DNA from: JABDIY01 sp963751955
Lineage (GTDB): Bacteria > Actinomycetota > Acidimicrobiia > Acidimicrobiales > SZUA-35
DNA length: 64,000 bases
Direction of reading: 5' to 3'
Assembly: GCA_963751955.1 (NCBI GenBank)
Contig: CAVVWM010000011.1
Span: 434,001-498,000 of the forward strand
Shown here: positions 15,565 through 24,689 of the stretch, piece by piece
Numbering within the stretch: the stretch's first letter is position 1
Layout of the letters: the number at the start of each line of letters is the position of its first letter
Notes under the pieces: model-generated
The model's database searches: none
Told to the model about the DNA's origin: nothing
The model's input: only the letters and a program-made list of their open reading frames with translations
Position numbers and translations under genes: made by a program

Positions 15565-17040
15565 ATGTTTGAAGGCCTTACCGACACATTTGAAGGAATT
15601 TTCGCACGTCTCTCCAAGAAGGGAAAGCTGTCCGAGGCAGACGTCGACGAGGCGCTCCGTGAGATACGGCTCGCCTTGCTCGAGGCAGACGTCAACGTTC
15701 GGGTCGTCAAGGCCCTACGAAATCGAATCAAAGAGCGAGCGGTGGGCGAAGAGGTCCACAACGCGCTCAATCCGGCACAACAGGTCGTCAAGATCGTCAA
15801 CGAGGAACTCACCCAAAGCCTCGGCGGCGAGACCTTCACACTGACCTTCAACCCCAAGCCCCCGACCATCATCATGATGGCCGGCCTTCAGGGCTCGGGA
15901 AAGACCACGAGCTCAGGAAAGCTGGCCAAGTGGTTCAAGGCCCAGGGTCGCAATCCATTGCTCGTTGGTGCCGACCTTCAACGACCGGCAGCGGTCCACC
16001 AACTCCAGACCTTGGGCGAACAGGTCGGCGTACCGGTCTTCAGCGATCCGTCCACGCCGGTTGAGGTTGCGCGCAAGTCCATCGAGCACGCCAAACAAAC
16101 CGGCCGTGATGTGGTGATCATCGACACCGCTGGTCGTCTGGCCATCGACGAAGCCCTCATGGAGGAACTGCGCCAAATCGGCCAAGCCACCCGCCCCGAC
16201 TACATCTTCCTCGTCGTCGATGCAATGACCGGCAACGATGCGGTCACCGTTGCCGAGAGCTTCAACAGCAGCCTCGAACTCGACGGTGTGATCCTGACCA
16301 AGCTCGACGGCGACGCACGTGGTGGCGCCGCGCTCAGCGTGAAAGAGGTCGTAGGCAAACCGATTGCGTTTGCGGCAACTGGCGAGAAGCTCGATGCGCT
16401 CGAGGTCTTCCACCCCGATCGCATGGCCAGCCGAATCCTGGGCATGGGCGATGTGATGTCGCTCATCGAAAAGGCCGAACAAGCCTTCGAACAGGAAGAG
16501 GCCGAAGCCGCCGCTCAGGCGATGATGGAGGGCCGCTTCACTTTCGACGACTTCCTCGATCAGATGCAGCAACTCAAGAAGATGGGTTCCCTGTCCGGTT
16601 TGATCGGCATGTTGCCGGGCATTCCCAAAGAGGTTCGCAACATGGAGATCGACGATCGGGAGATCGGCCGGGTGGAAGCCATGATTCATTCGATGACCCC
16701 GGCCGAACGGGTCGAGCCCAAACTCATCGATACTTCACGTCGGCGACGGATTGCCAAAGGTTCTGGAACCGACGCCCAGCAAGTCGACACGCTGGTCAAG
16801 CAGTTTGACGAGATGCAGAAGATGATGAAGAAACTCGGTGGAATGGGTACCAAGAAGGCCAAGGGCAAAGGCAAGCGGAACAAGAAGAACAAAGGCCGTG
16901 GTGGCGGCGGCCGCGTCACCCCCAAGGGCGGGCTGCCAGCCGGCAACAGCCGTGTAACACCCAAGGGCACCAAAGCCAAGAAGGCTCCCTTGATGCTCCC
17001 GGGTATGGACCGCATAGCCGACGTCCTCGAAGACGGCTGA
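15565..17040 (+). CDS. ffh: Signal recognition particle protein Ffh
   Basis: Ffh binds signal peptides and SRP RNA and docks with FtsY at the membrane. The 491-residue protein has the N domain, the G domain with GLQGSGKTTSSGKLA, DTAGR and TKLDG.ARGG, and a Met-rich M domain (DQMQQLKKMGSLSGLIGMLPG, RIAKGSG). After the M domain, a basic tail of about 70 residues carries two copies of RVTPKG within a Gly/Lys-rich stretch, unlike typical Ffh ends. The gene runs opposite to rpsP, whereas in most actinobacteria it is co-oriented with it. Confidence 0.96.
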   Translation: MFEGLTDTFEGIFARLSKKGKLSEADVDEALREIRLALLEADVNVRVVKALRNRIKERAVGEEVHNALNPAQQVVKIVNEELTQSLGGETFTLTFNPKPPTIIMMAGLQGSGKTTSSGKLAKWFKAQGRNPLLVGADLQRPAAVHQLQTLGEQVGVPVFSDPSTPVEVARKSIEHAKQTGRDVVIIDTAGRLAIDEALMEELRQIGQATRPDYIFLVVDAMTGNDAVTVAESFNSSLELDGVILTKLDGDARGGAALSVKEVVGKPIAFAATGEKLDALEVFHPDRMASRILGMGDVMSLIEKAEQAFEQEEAEAAAQAMMEGRFTFDDFLDQMQQLKKMGSLSGLIGMLPGIPKEVRNMEIDDREIGRVEAMIHSMTPAERVEPKLIDTSRRRRIAKGSGTDAQQVDTLVKQFDEMQKMMKKLGGMGTKKAKGKGKRNKKNKGRGGGGRVTPKGGLPAGNSRVTPKGTKAKKAPLMLPGMDRIADVLEDG

Positions 17041-17053
17041 CGCGACCAGAATT

Positions 17054-17105
17054 AGCCCGAAGGCTGCCGAGGGCACCCTAGCGAAGGCAAATGAAGGGAA
17101 CCAGG
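17054..17105. repeat. Partial copy of the GCCCGAAGG-type intergenic repeat
   Basis: Downstream of the ffh stop the words GCCCGAAGG, CGAGGGC, AGCGAAGG, CAAATGAAGG and ACCAGG appear in the same order as in the 669-726 and 8250-8300 copies, but more degenerate. Confidence 0.3.
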
Positions 17106-17113
17106 CTGACACG

Positions 17114-17125
17114 TGAGACGTCTCA
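17114..17125. promoter_or_regulatory. Perfect 12-bp palindrome upstream of the ABC/MoxR operon
   Basis: TGAGACGTCTCA is a perfect inverted repeat ten bases before the first codon of the 17135 gene. The position suits a repressor site, or a structure covering the ribosome-binding region, for the whole downstream operon. No regulator gene is adjacent. Confidence 0.4.
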
Positions 17126-17134
17126 GCTGGTGAG

Positions 17135-19258
17135 ATGATGTCTTCAATGAATCGGCGGCAGCCACTGTCCCCACACTTGGGCGCTCTGTGCGCCTTCGTG
17201 CTGGGCGTGATCGGTGTCTTCCTTGTGCCCATTCCCGCTGCGGCCGCGCCAGCAGTATCGGTCACAACCGCCATCGGTGACCGCTATGTCCCGGGAGAAC
17301 CGGTCACGTTTCTGGTGGACATCACCGCATCGAAGGCCACGAGAGGTTCAGTGCAAATTCAGATGGACGGTCGTGAAACCGCCAGCAAACCATTCGAGGT
17401 AGCGGGCGGCGCCACGAAGACGATCGTGATCGTTTCCGAGACCCTCCAGTGGGGCGGTGGGATTACGGTCGTCGTCAACAGCGACGACGGAAACGCGACG
17501 TTCCGGCCGCCACTGGCCGAAGATCGGGAGAGCGAACAGGTCGGCATCCTGCCCTCACTTCAGATGGTTGAGCTGCCAAACACCGCACCGGCAGCAACGG
17601 GTGGCAGAACCGCCCGTTTCCATCCGATCACCGAGTTGATCCTCGGTTCCGACGAACGAGCACTCGACATGTTCGACTCGATCGCCGGCCGTCCAGATGA
17701 CTTCACTGCGATGGCCCCCGAAGCGATCGCAGCCGTGCAAAATTGGACGGCCAGGGGTGGATCGCTGATAATCGACGACCTTCCCGGCACCAGAACCAGG
17801 GGATTCGACACCGCCAGCACTAGTGGCGTGAATCGCTTTGGCTTTGGCACCATCGGTTACAGCGGCGACTCCTTTCGCCGAGGCAACGTGGCTGGGATTG
17901 TCCCTGCCACCGTGTTGTTCCGCTTCGACGAATTCGACAACGGTGTCGACCCCGGCCAGTCAGGTCGGGTCCTCGTTTCCGATGCAGGGATCACCACGCC
18001 GGGAATTGGTGTGCTGCTCGGTCTGATCGCCGTGTACATCGTGCTGGTGGGTCCGGCATTGTTCCTCGTCTTGCGAAGGGTTCACCGCCAGCCGTTGGCG
18101 TGGGCCGCTATACCCGCGCTGGCCGCCATCGCTGTTGGTTTGGTGTGGGGCGTAGGACGGACCCAGCGTTCCGACGTCGATCTCGCACATGGGACAATCG
18201 CGGCTTATGTCGACGGCGTTCTGATCGAACGATCCGAAGTTCTGGTTGCAGCATCCGGCGGCGGCTATGTGGGCATTGACACCGCTGGTGGCTTCCAAGT
18301 CGTCGGCGGAACACTGGACCGGTGGGGCAATGTCACGGGCCGCAAACTGGAACGCCGTGATAACTCAGTCGGCCTTCGATTGAATCCAGGGGAGGCGTCT
18401 CGTCTTGTTGTGGAGAGGGTCACCGTCGATCCCGATCTTCCGCCGCTCGAGATCGTGGCAGAGATCCAAAACAACCGGACCCTGACAGGAAGGGTCACGA
18501 ACAACGGCAGTGTCCCACTTGATGACGTACGGGTGGTGGCCGGGAACGCAGTCCAGCTGATCGGAACGATGGAACCAGGCGAGACCGTCGAGGTGGCGCT
18601 CGATGAGGACTTCGCCACCATCCCCCTCACACGCGACTCGCTCTTCGATCGGATGGACCAGGAGTTCTTCGATCCGTTTCGGGGCGACGAGGCGGGCGAT
18701 GGTGCTGTGAACGCTGGCGCCCTTTCCGGATTCACTCGGCAGTTCCGAGAGAGCCGAGCCACCGGTCAGGTTATGGCGCTTGGATGGACGCGTGCGGCCG
18801 ATGCGCCAATGCTCAGTCATGCAGGCGAATCGATCGACCGAGGACGGACCGGCTTCATGACTTTCAAAACGATCATTTACAACGCCGACCCCAGCGTTGG
18901 GTACGGCGAATCGTCAGCGATTCTGCAGCGGGTATGGGAGTTCGAACTCAACGATCGGGTGAATGGTTTCGCAGAGTTCCCGAGCGAGATCCTGTACACG
19001 CTGCCCGCCGACGCCGATCCCGAGGGCGCCTACGTGGTGGAATTGTCCAACGACGTCGTGGCTCTCGACATATGGAATGGGTCATCGTGGGATCCCTCCT
19101 CTGAGAATCAGATTCCGGGCACGTCGGTTGTTCCGTTGCTATCCGACGCCATTCGAGGCGGGCAGGTACACCTCCGGGCCGGTTTCGGCAGCTTCGATCG
19201 GACATCGATCCCCGTGATCCGTTCTGCCACTCCTGAAGAGATCGCTGCTCGGTCATGA
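17135..19258 (+). CDS. Exported membrane protein, first gene of the ABC/MoxR/VWA operon
   Basis: The 707-residue protein has a signal segment (ALCAFVLGVIGVFLVPIPAAAAPA) and an extracytoplasmic beta-rich region (YVPGEPVTFLVDITASKATRGSVQI). A Rossmann-like stretch follows, with a glutamine-amidotransferase-like look (AAVQNWTARGGSLIIDDLPGTR). Two spans lie near residues 290-340 (VLLGLIAVYIVLVGPALFLV, AAIPALAAIAVGLVWGVG), then a C-terminal domain with a possible second beta module (RLVVERVTVDPDLPPLEIVAEIQNNRTLTGRV). No catalytic triad can be assigned. The ABC ATPase gene overlaps its stop by four bases. The role is inferred only from context: an envelope component of an export or complex-assembly machine. 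Confidence 0.65.
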   Translation: MMSSMNRRQPLSPHLGALCAFVLGVIGVFLVPIPAAAAPAVSVTTAIGDRYVPGEPVTFLVDITASKATRGSVQIQMDGRETASKPFEVAGGATKTIVIVSETLQWGGGITVVVNSDDGNATFRPPLAEDRESEQVGILPSLQMVELPNTAPAATGGRTARFHPITELILGSDERALDMFDSIAGRPDDFTAMAPEAIAAVQNWTARGGSLIIDDLPGTRTRGFDTASTSGVNRFGFGTIGYSGDSFRRGNVAGIVPATVLFRFDEFDNGVDPGQSGRVLVSDAGITTPGIGVLLGLIAVYIVLVGPALFLVLRRVHRQPLAWAAIPALAAIAVGLVWGVGRTQRSDVDLAHGTIAAYVDGVLIERSEVLVAASGGGYVGIDTAGGFQVVGGTLDRWGNVTGRKLERRDNSVGLRLNPGEASRLVVERVTVDPDLPPLEIVAEIQNNRTLTGRVTNNGSVPLDDVRVVAGNAVQLIGTMEPGETVEVALDEDFATIPLTRDSLFDRMDQEFFDPFRGDEAGDGAVNAGALSGFTRQFRESRATGQVMALGWTRAADAPMLSHAGESIDRGRTGFMTFKTIIYNADPSVGYGESSAILQRVWEFELNDRVNGFAEFPSEILYTLPADADPEGAYVVELSNDVVALDIWNGSSWDPSSENQIPGTSVVPLLSDAIRGGQVHLRAGFGSFDRTSIPVIRSATPEEIAARS

Positions 19259-20235
19259 CCTTCCTTTCACCTCCTCCCCCAAATCGGGGCCAGGCCATCG
19301 TGGACGCCGTGAACGTCCTCGACTCTGATGTCCCTGGTGCGAAGACCTCACACGTCGATCCGACCGACGCCATCGTCCAGACTCGAGGACTCACCAAACA
19401 GTACGGCTCGCTCATCGCGCTGAATAACCTCACCCTCGATGTGCCTCGGGGAAGCATCTACGGAATCATCGGTCCGAACGGCGCCGGCAAGTCAACCGCC
19501 TTTTCCATTTTGGCCACGCTTCTGAAACCGACTCTGGGAACCGCCAGGGTATGCGGGGCCGACCCGTCGACGGACCCCAAGGCGGTTCGTCGACAGACCG
19601 GCTATATGCCAGATGTGATGGGAGTTTACGAACGACTGACGGTTGAGGAGTACCTGCAGTTTCACGCTGCCGCTTACAAGGTGCCGCGAGCCGAATGGCC
19701 TGAATTGGTGAGCGGGCTTCTTCAACTCGTCGACCTCGACGTGAAGTCGAACGCTCTGGTCGATCGCCTGAGTCGAGGGATGAAACAGCGACTTTCGCTA
19801 GCGAGGGCCATGGTGCATGATCCCGACCTTCTGATCCTCGATGAGCCCGCCAGCGGGCTGGATCCTCGGGCCCGCATCGAATTCCGGCAGCTGTTGCTCG
19901 CACTTCGAGACATGGGCAAGACCATTCTGATCAGCTCCCACATTCTCGCCGAACTACAACAGATGTGCACTGACATTGCAGTGATCGAGGCTGGCAACCT
20001 CCTCGCTTCCGGGACACCGAAATCGATCATTGACCAACTCGGGCATGGTCGGCGGGTGAAGGTGGTGTTCTCCGATGGCACGTCCGAGGAGTTTGCTGTA
20101 ACCGATGTAGCGACCCAGGCTCAGCTGCTGAAACAACTCGTCAATGACGATCAGCGTGAGGTGGTTGAGTTCACTGAGGTTTCGACCGATCTTGAGGGTC
20201 TGTTCCTACAAATCACAAAAGGAATCGTGCAATGA
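19255..20235 (+). CDS. ABC transporter ATP-binding protein (ABC-2 type)
   Basis: The 326-residue ATPase has Walker A GPNGAGKST, Q-loop TGYMPD, signature LSRGMKQRLSLARAM, Walker B LLILDEPASGLDP and switch His in LISSHIL. The CcmA/NatA-like layout and a C-terminal regulatory stretch fit an ABC-2 exporter. About 35 extra N-terminal residues precede the conserved IVQTRGLTKQYGS. It is coupled by four-base overlaps to the preceding membrane protein and the following permease, with which it should form the transporter. Confidence 0.93.
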   Translation: MTFLSPPPPNRGQAIVDAVNVLDSDVPGAKTSHVDPTDAIVQTRGLTKQYGSLIALNNLTLDVPRGSIYGIIGPNGAGKSTAFSILATLLKPTLGTARVCGADPSTDPKAVRRQTGYMPDVMGVYERLTVEEYLQFHAAAYKVPRAEWPELVSGLLQLVDLDVKSNALVDRLSRGMKQRLSLARAMVHDPDLLILDEPASGLDPRARIEFRQLLLALRDMGKTILISSHILAELQQMCTDIAVIEAGNLLASGTPKSIIDQLGHGRRVKVVFSDGTSEEFAVTDVATQAQLLKQLVNDDQREVVEFTEVSTDLEGLFLQITKGIVQ

Positions 20236-21122
20236 GCGCGGTGGCATCCCTTTTTCAGAATCTGAACCCGGTTCTGGATCGGGAGCTCCGACAACGAAGC
20301 CGCTCGGCCAAATCGGTCATCGTTTTGTCAATGCTCTTGGCAGCTCTCACCGGCGTGCTTTACATCGTGTACCTGTCCTCAACTTCGAACAACGAGTTCC
20401 GTGATCCCTTGGAGACCCTCTCCACCGGTATCGGGGCAATGATGTTCGAAATCGTCCTATTCGCTGAACTGGGTTTACTCCTCCTGATCATTCCGGGAAT
20501 CTCCGCATCGGCTATTTCGGGTGAACGGGATCGGCAAACACTCATCCCGCTACAGATCACGCTGATGGGTCGGGGCAGCATCTTGTTCGGCAAGGTGGCT
20601 GCGTCGAGTGCGTTCGTTCTGCTGCTGCTCATCGCATCGGCTCCGCTGCTCGCCGTGCCATATCTGCTCGGTGGGGTAAGTCTGTTTCGTATCCTGCTCG
20701 GCTTCCTGGCGGCGCTGATCACCGGCGTGCTCTACGCAACACTGGGAGTGGCTTGCTCGGCGTACTTTCGCCGTACCCAAACGGCCACGCTGATGACCTA
20801 CGTCATGATCGTGCTCTCGACCGTTGGATCGGTCGTCACGGTCGTGGTGATCAACATCTTTCAGACCCTCGATGGGAACTTCTCCGACCCGTCCTTTGTG
20901 GCGCTGTACTTCAATCCGTTCGTTGGCGTCGCTGATGCAGCCGGGGAGTTCGGCCGTGCATTTGACAGCCAGGGCCCATTCAGCGCCATCAAGGACGGTG
21001 TGTACGGCGACTCATCACGTCCGGACTGGATAATCTCACTCGCCGCACAGGCCGGCTTCGTAGCCGTGTGGGTAGTCCTGGCGCTACGCAAACTTCGGCT
21101 ACCGCAGGAGGAGATCGACTGA
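20232..21122 (+). CDS. ABC-2 type transporter permease
   Basis: The 296-residue protein starts NPVLDRELRQRSRSAKSVIVLSMLLAALTGVLYIVYL, typical of ABC-2 permeases. It has about six spans and the conserved extracytoplasmic turn GISASAISGERDRQTL. It partners the ATPase encoded just upstream (four-base overlap). The substrate is unknown. Linkage to MoxR and VWA genes resembles operons in which such exporters accompany surface or secreted complexes. Confidence 0.88.
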   Translation: MSAVASLFQNLNPVLDRELRQRSRSAKSVIVLSMLLAALTGVLYIVYLSSTSNNEFRDPLETLSTGIGAMMFEIVLFAELGLLLLIIPGISASAISGERDRQTLIPLQITLMGRGSILFGKVAASSAFVLLLLIASAPLLAVPYLLGGVSLFRILLGFLAALITGVLYATLGVACSAYFRRTQTATLMTYVMIVLSTVGSVVTVVVINIFQTLDGNFSDPSFVALYFNPFVGVADAAGEFGRAFDSQGPFSAIKDGVYGDSSRPDWIISLAAQAGFVAVWVVLALRKLRLPQEEID

Positions 21123-22693
21123 TGGATTCGTTCCTGGCTGCCATGACTCGACGCCTGCGGTTGGTGTGGGCCTGGGCGTTCTCGGGGTGGGTTGCTCCGG
21201 CCGTGGTCGGTAGTGCACTTCTACTGGTGCTGGTTGGGTGGTTGATCCCGTGGGGCTGGTTTGAACCAGCTGCGCTGGGGTTCGTGGCCCTCTCCCTGAT
21301 CGCGGTGCTCGGCGTCGCACTAGCGCGACCCCTTCACCAGCTGCGAGCCGCTCGGGCGGCCGACCGAGGACTCAGAACCGGTGATGCCTTCGGCGCGGCG
21401 GTGGAGTTTGCCGAATTGGAGGGTGACTTCGGCGACGGGATTCGGGCTCGCGCCAACGAGCTGGCCAGGGTCTCCGAGCCTCGTCTGGCCGCTCCACTGC
21501 CGAGACTGCGAGGTCGGTGGGCTCTGGCCGCAGCCTTGGGATCGGCTGCCCTGGTGATGGCGCTGGTGACCAATCCACAAGATGAGGTTCGGGCGGAACG
21601 ATCGCGAGCCAACGACGTGGCCGAGGAACTGGCGGAGGAGCTCGAAGCTGTCGCTGAGGAACTTCAGGATCCTGCAACCGCTGAAGTAGGGGCGGCGCTG
21701 GATCAGCTTGCCGAAGAGCTGCGTGGAGCCCAGAGCTTTGAAGAAATCGATGAGCTTCTCGCTGAGGCCGAGCAGGAACTGGGTCAACGTTCACCAAACT
21801 TCGCCGCTGAACGGGCCGCAGCTGAGGGCTTGGAACAAAGCCTGGAGACCGAACCATTGAGCGGGCAGTCCAGCGGTGCGTCTGCAGCCGACCAGCTCGC
21901 CGGAGCTGCTGCTCAGATCCCCGACCTCAACCAACAACAGCAGCGGGATTTGGCGGATCGTTTGGAGCGGATCGCGGATTCTCAGGAAGCCGGAGATCCC
22001 CAATCAGCAGAGAAACTCAACGAGGCAGCACAGCAGTTGCGGGCTGGGAACATCAGCGCCGCTCAGGCAGCGTTGAGTGAAGCGGCCCAAACCCAACGGG
22101 CCAACGCCGACGATGTTGCAGCACAGGTGGGAGCCGCCCAGGCCTCCGGACAACTCCGCGACCTCCGCCAGAGCACAAGCACAGGCACAAGGGCAGGGTC
22201 AGGGCGAAGGGAAGGTGAAGGCGAAGGTGAAGGCGAAGGCCAAGGTGAAGGTCAAGGCGAAGGATCTGGTTCGGGATCAGGCCAAGGTCAGGGTTCTGGC
22301 TCGGGATCGGGCGGCCAGGGTGGGAGCGGAGCCTCGGGTCAGGTAGGGGGTGCGTCGGGCGGAACCGGGGCAGGTCGTGGTGGGGTCGGGACGCCCGGGG
22401 GCACCGATCAGGCCGATGTGGATGGAAACAACAGCGGTGGCTCAATCGTTGATCCCAGTGCCCTGCAGTCGGGCGAACCCTTGAGTCTCGGCGGGTCCCT
22501 GACCGGCACACAACCGGGCGAGATCATCGACCAGGTCGACGGTCCAACCCAACGGGGAGCATCACAGGTGCCGGTCTCGGGGGTTGTTGGTGAGTACTCC
22601 AATCGGGCCACCACCGCAGCCGAACGCAGCCAACTTCCGCCCAGCCAGCAGCAGTTGGTTGGAAGCTATTTCGATCGAATCTCCCAGCTCTGA
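21122..22693 (+). CDS. Membrane-anchored coiled-coil protein with Gly/Gln/Glu/Ser-rich tail
   Basis: From ATG 21122 (TGATG overlap with the permease stop) the 523-residue protein has two N-terminal spans, a third near residue 140 (WALAAALGSAALVMALVTN), and a long Ala/Glu-rich coiled coil (EELAEELEAVAEELQDPATAEVGAALDQLAEEL). A low-complexity Glu-Gly/Gln-Gly/Ser-Gly tract and a conserved-looking end (GVVGEYSNRATTAAERSQL, LVGSYFDRI) follow. The layout recalls DUF4175-type proteins encoded beside MoxR operons, but no family is claimed. Near 22165-22225 a neighbouring frame reads AQAQAQGQGQGEG, which fits the tract better than the STSTGTRAGSG read here, so two compensating indels are possible. Confidence 0.7.
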   Translation: MDSFLAAMTRRLRLVWAWAFSGWVAPAVVGSALLLVLVGWLIPWGWFEPAALGFVALSLIAVLGVALARPLHQLRAARAADRGLRTGDAFGAAVEFAELEGDFGDGIRARANELARVSEPRLAAPLPRLRGRWALAAALGSAALVMALVTNPQDEVRAERSRANDVAEELAEELEAVAEELQDPATAEVGAALDQLAEELRGAQSFEEIDELLAEAEQELGQRSPNFAAERAAAEGLEQSLETEPLSGQSSGASAADQLAGAAAQIPDLNQQQQRDLADRLERIADSQEAGDPQSAEKLNEAAQQLRAGNISAAQAALSEAAQTQRANADDVAAQVGAAQASGQLRDLRQSTSTGTRAGSGRREGEGEGEGEGQGEGQGEGSGSGSGQGQGSGSGSGGQGGSGASGQVGGASGGTGAGRGGVGTPGGTDQADVDGNNSGGSIVDPSALQSGEPLSLGGSLTGTQPGEIIDQVDGPTQRGASQVPVSGVVGEYSNRATTAAERSQLPPSQQQLVGSYFDRISQL

Positions 22694-22703
22694 GGAACAC
22701 ACG

Positions 22704-23714
22704 ATGAATCAAGCTCAAATGACCCCAGCCGACGTCGCGACAACGGTGGAACGAATTCGGTCCGAGATCGGGACAGTGATCGTTGGCCAGACCGCACTCG
22801 TCAAGAGTGTCCTCATGGCGCTCCTCGCCGAGGGCCATGTTCTGCTCGAAGGTGTCCCAGGGCTCGGCAAGACCATGCTCCTGCGGACTCTGGCCGACGC
22901 TCTGGACATGCCGTGGAGCAGGATTCAATTCACGCCCGACCTGATGCCGGCCGACATCACAGGCACCCAGGTTCTGCACCAGTCCGCCGACGGCACTCGA
23001 GACTTCCAATTCCGCAGCGGGCCGATCAACGCCAACCTGGTTCTCGCCGACGAGATCAACCGGGCCACGCCCAAGACGCAATCCGCAATGCTGGAAGCAA
23101 TGCAGGAACGGGCGGTCACCGTCGCCGGCGAGACCCGGCCTCTGCCCCGACCATTCCTGGTGATGGCAACTCAGAACCCGGTGGAGATGGATGGCACCTA
23201 TCCCCTGCCCGAAGCTCAGCTCGACCGGTTCCTCACCAAGGTCCTGGTGCCGTTCCCGACTGCGGAAGAGCTTGTGGCCGTTGTCGAACGAACCACAGGT
23301 TCCCACACCGCCGAGGCATCAGCGGTCTGCGATGCAGACACCCTGAGAACGATGATTTCGCTCACTCGCCAAGTTCCGGTTCCCGAGCACGTCACCAAGT
23401 ACGCGGTGGAACTGGTGATCGCCAGCCATCCCGATCAGCGCTCGGCGCCGAGTGATGTCCGCAGCTACGTTCGGTTCGGTGCGTCGCCACGCGGGGTTCA
23501 ATCGCTCATTCTGAGCGGTAAGGCAAATGCATTGATCGACGGTCGGCCCAACGTGAGCGTGGACGACATTCAGACGGTTGCCCCCGGTGCTTTACGACAT
23601 CGCCTCGTCCTCGGTTATGAAGCAACGGCCGACGGGGTCACGGCCGACACATTGGTGAAGTCGGTGCTCGCGACGGTCACGCCAGCGGGTTCGGGAGTCC
23701 GGGGCGCGCCGTAA
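22704..23714 (+). CDS. MoxR-family AAA+ ATPase (operon A)
   Basis: MoxR ATPases act as chaperones that assemble or activate complexes together with VWA proteins. The 336-residue product has Walker A GVPGLGKT (residues 50-57), Walker B LVLADEINRA (Asp 116, Glu 117), sensor 1 ATQNP and the YPLPEAQLDRF segment typical of MoxR. ATG 22704 follows the coiled-coil gene by ten bases. A 114-base repeat-like spacer separates it from the DUF58 gene, the standard partner. Confidence 0.93.
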   Translation: MNQAQMTPADVATTVERIRSEIGTVIVGQTALVKSVLMALLAEGHVLLEGVPGLGKTMLLRTLADALDMPWSRIQFTPDLMPADITGTQVLHQSADGTRDFQFRSGPINANLVLADEINRATPKTQSAMLEAMQERAVTVAGETRPLPRPFLVMATQNPVEMDGTYPLPEAQLDRFLTKVLVPFPTAEELVAVVERTTGSHTAEASAVCDADTLRTMISLTRQVPVPEHVTKYAVELVIASHPDQRSAPSDVRSYVRFGASPRGVQSLILSGKANALIDGRPNVSVDDIQTVAPGALRHRLVLGYEATADGVTADTLVKSVLATVTPAGSGVRGAP

Positions 23715-23828
23715 TATGCCTCCGCTCGCCTACGGCCTGACGACCTTCGGGTCGCTTCGGTCTCGCTCCGCTCGATCAAGTTGGTCACGATCAGCCCGCA
23801 GCTACGTCCCTCCGCTGCCGCCCGCTTC
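23715..23828. repeat. GC-rich repeat-like spacer between moxR and DUF58 (operon A)
   Basis: The spacer is full of CTCGCTCCGCTCGATCAAG and CTTCGGGTCGCTTCGG words, very similar to the rimM-trmD spacer at 13688-13797. No open frame of interest. It interrupts an otherwise tightly packed operon and might act as a folded mRNA element or a repeat insertion. Confidence 0.45.
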
Positions 23829-24689
23829 ATGAGCACATTGCTAGATCCCCGCATTCTCGCCCGACTGGAGCGTCTCCAGCTGGGAACCCGACGCCGGCTG
23901 GCGGGCGGGCTCACCGGTGACCATCGTTCTCCGCGCCATGGAACGTCGCTGGACTTCGCTGACTACCGGGAATACACACCCGGTGATGACCTGCGTCGGA
24001 TCGATCAGTTCGCATTCGCTCGGCTCGACAAACTCCTCCTCAAGCTGTTCGAGGCTGAAGATGACGTCACCGTTCGGTTGTTGATCGACACAAGTGCGTC
24101 GATGAAAGGTGAGAAACTGCGCCGGGCCGCACAGCTCGCGGCGGCGATCGGGTTCGTTTCCCTCACACGACGAGATGTCGTGACCGTGCATACCTTTCCC
24201 AGCAAGTCAGCATCGCCACGGCTTTTGGGGAGATCCGCAATCGGCCAACTGTTCTCCATTCTCGAAGGTCTCCAGGCGGGTGGCGAAAGCCCTTTCGCCG
24301 CTGCGGTCACGAACCTGCTCAGCCAGCCGGGACCTCCCGGCCTCACCGTTGTCCTGAGCGACCTTCTGACCATCGATTGGGAACAGGGAGTACGCCGGCT
24401 ACCAGCTCGTCGCGGCGACCTCGCGGTCATTCAGATTCTCGATCGCAACGACATCTTCCCCGACATGATCGGCGACCTCGAACTGGTCGACTCCGAGTCG
24501 GGCGCTCGGGTCGAGGTATCACTTTCGGCCAAGGTCGTTGAGGACTACGCCGAACTGGCGACCGCATGGATCGACGAAGTGGCGGGCAGGGTTCGAGCAA
24601 CCGGCGGCGGCTTCGTTCGCGTTTTCACCGACGAATCTCTCGAAGAGGTTCTCCTGTCCGGTTGGCGGCGCGAGGGAGTACTTCGGTGA
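23829..24689 (+). CDS. DUF58 domain protein (operon A)
   Basis: The 286-residue protein shows the DUF58 core SLDFADYREYTPGDDLRRIDQFAFARLDKLLLKLFEAEDDV, followed by a VWA-like beta-sheet with an intact metal site LLIDTSASM (DxSxS). DUF58 proteins are encoded next to MoxR and are thought to be its VWA-type partner. ATG 23829 (MSTLLDPRILARL) gives the usual beginning. The giant VWA gene starts inside its stop (GTGA overlap). Confidence 0.9.
   Translation: MSTLLDPRILARLERLQLGTRRRLAGGLTGDHRSPRHGTSLDFADYREYTPGDDLRRIDQFAFARLDKLLLKLFEAEDDVTVRLLIDTSASMKGEKLRRAAQLAAAIGFVSLTRRDVVTVHTFPSKSASPRLLGRSAIGQLFSILEGLQAGGESPFAAAVTNLLSQPGPPGLTVVLSDLLTIDWEQGVRRLPARRGDLAVIQILDRNDIFPDMIGDLELVDSESGARVEVSLSAKVVEDYAELATAWIDEVAGRVRATGGGFVRVFTDESLEEVLLSGWRREGVLR

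Noticed and set aside
22204..22270. Hexanucleotide GAAGGT/GAAGGC array as a possible DNA repeat or CRISPR-like array
   Set aside because: It is explained by the Glu-Gly coding repeat of the coiled-coil protein and has no spacers.
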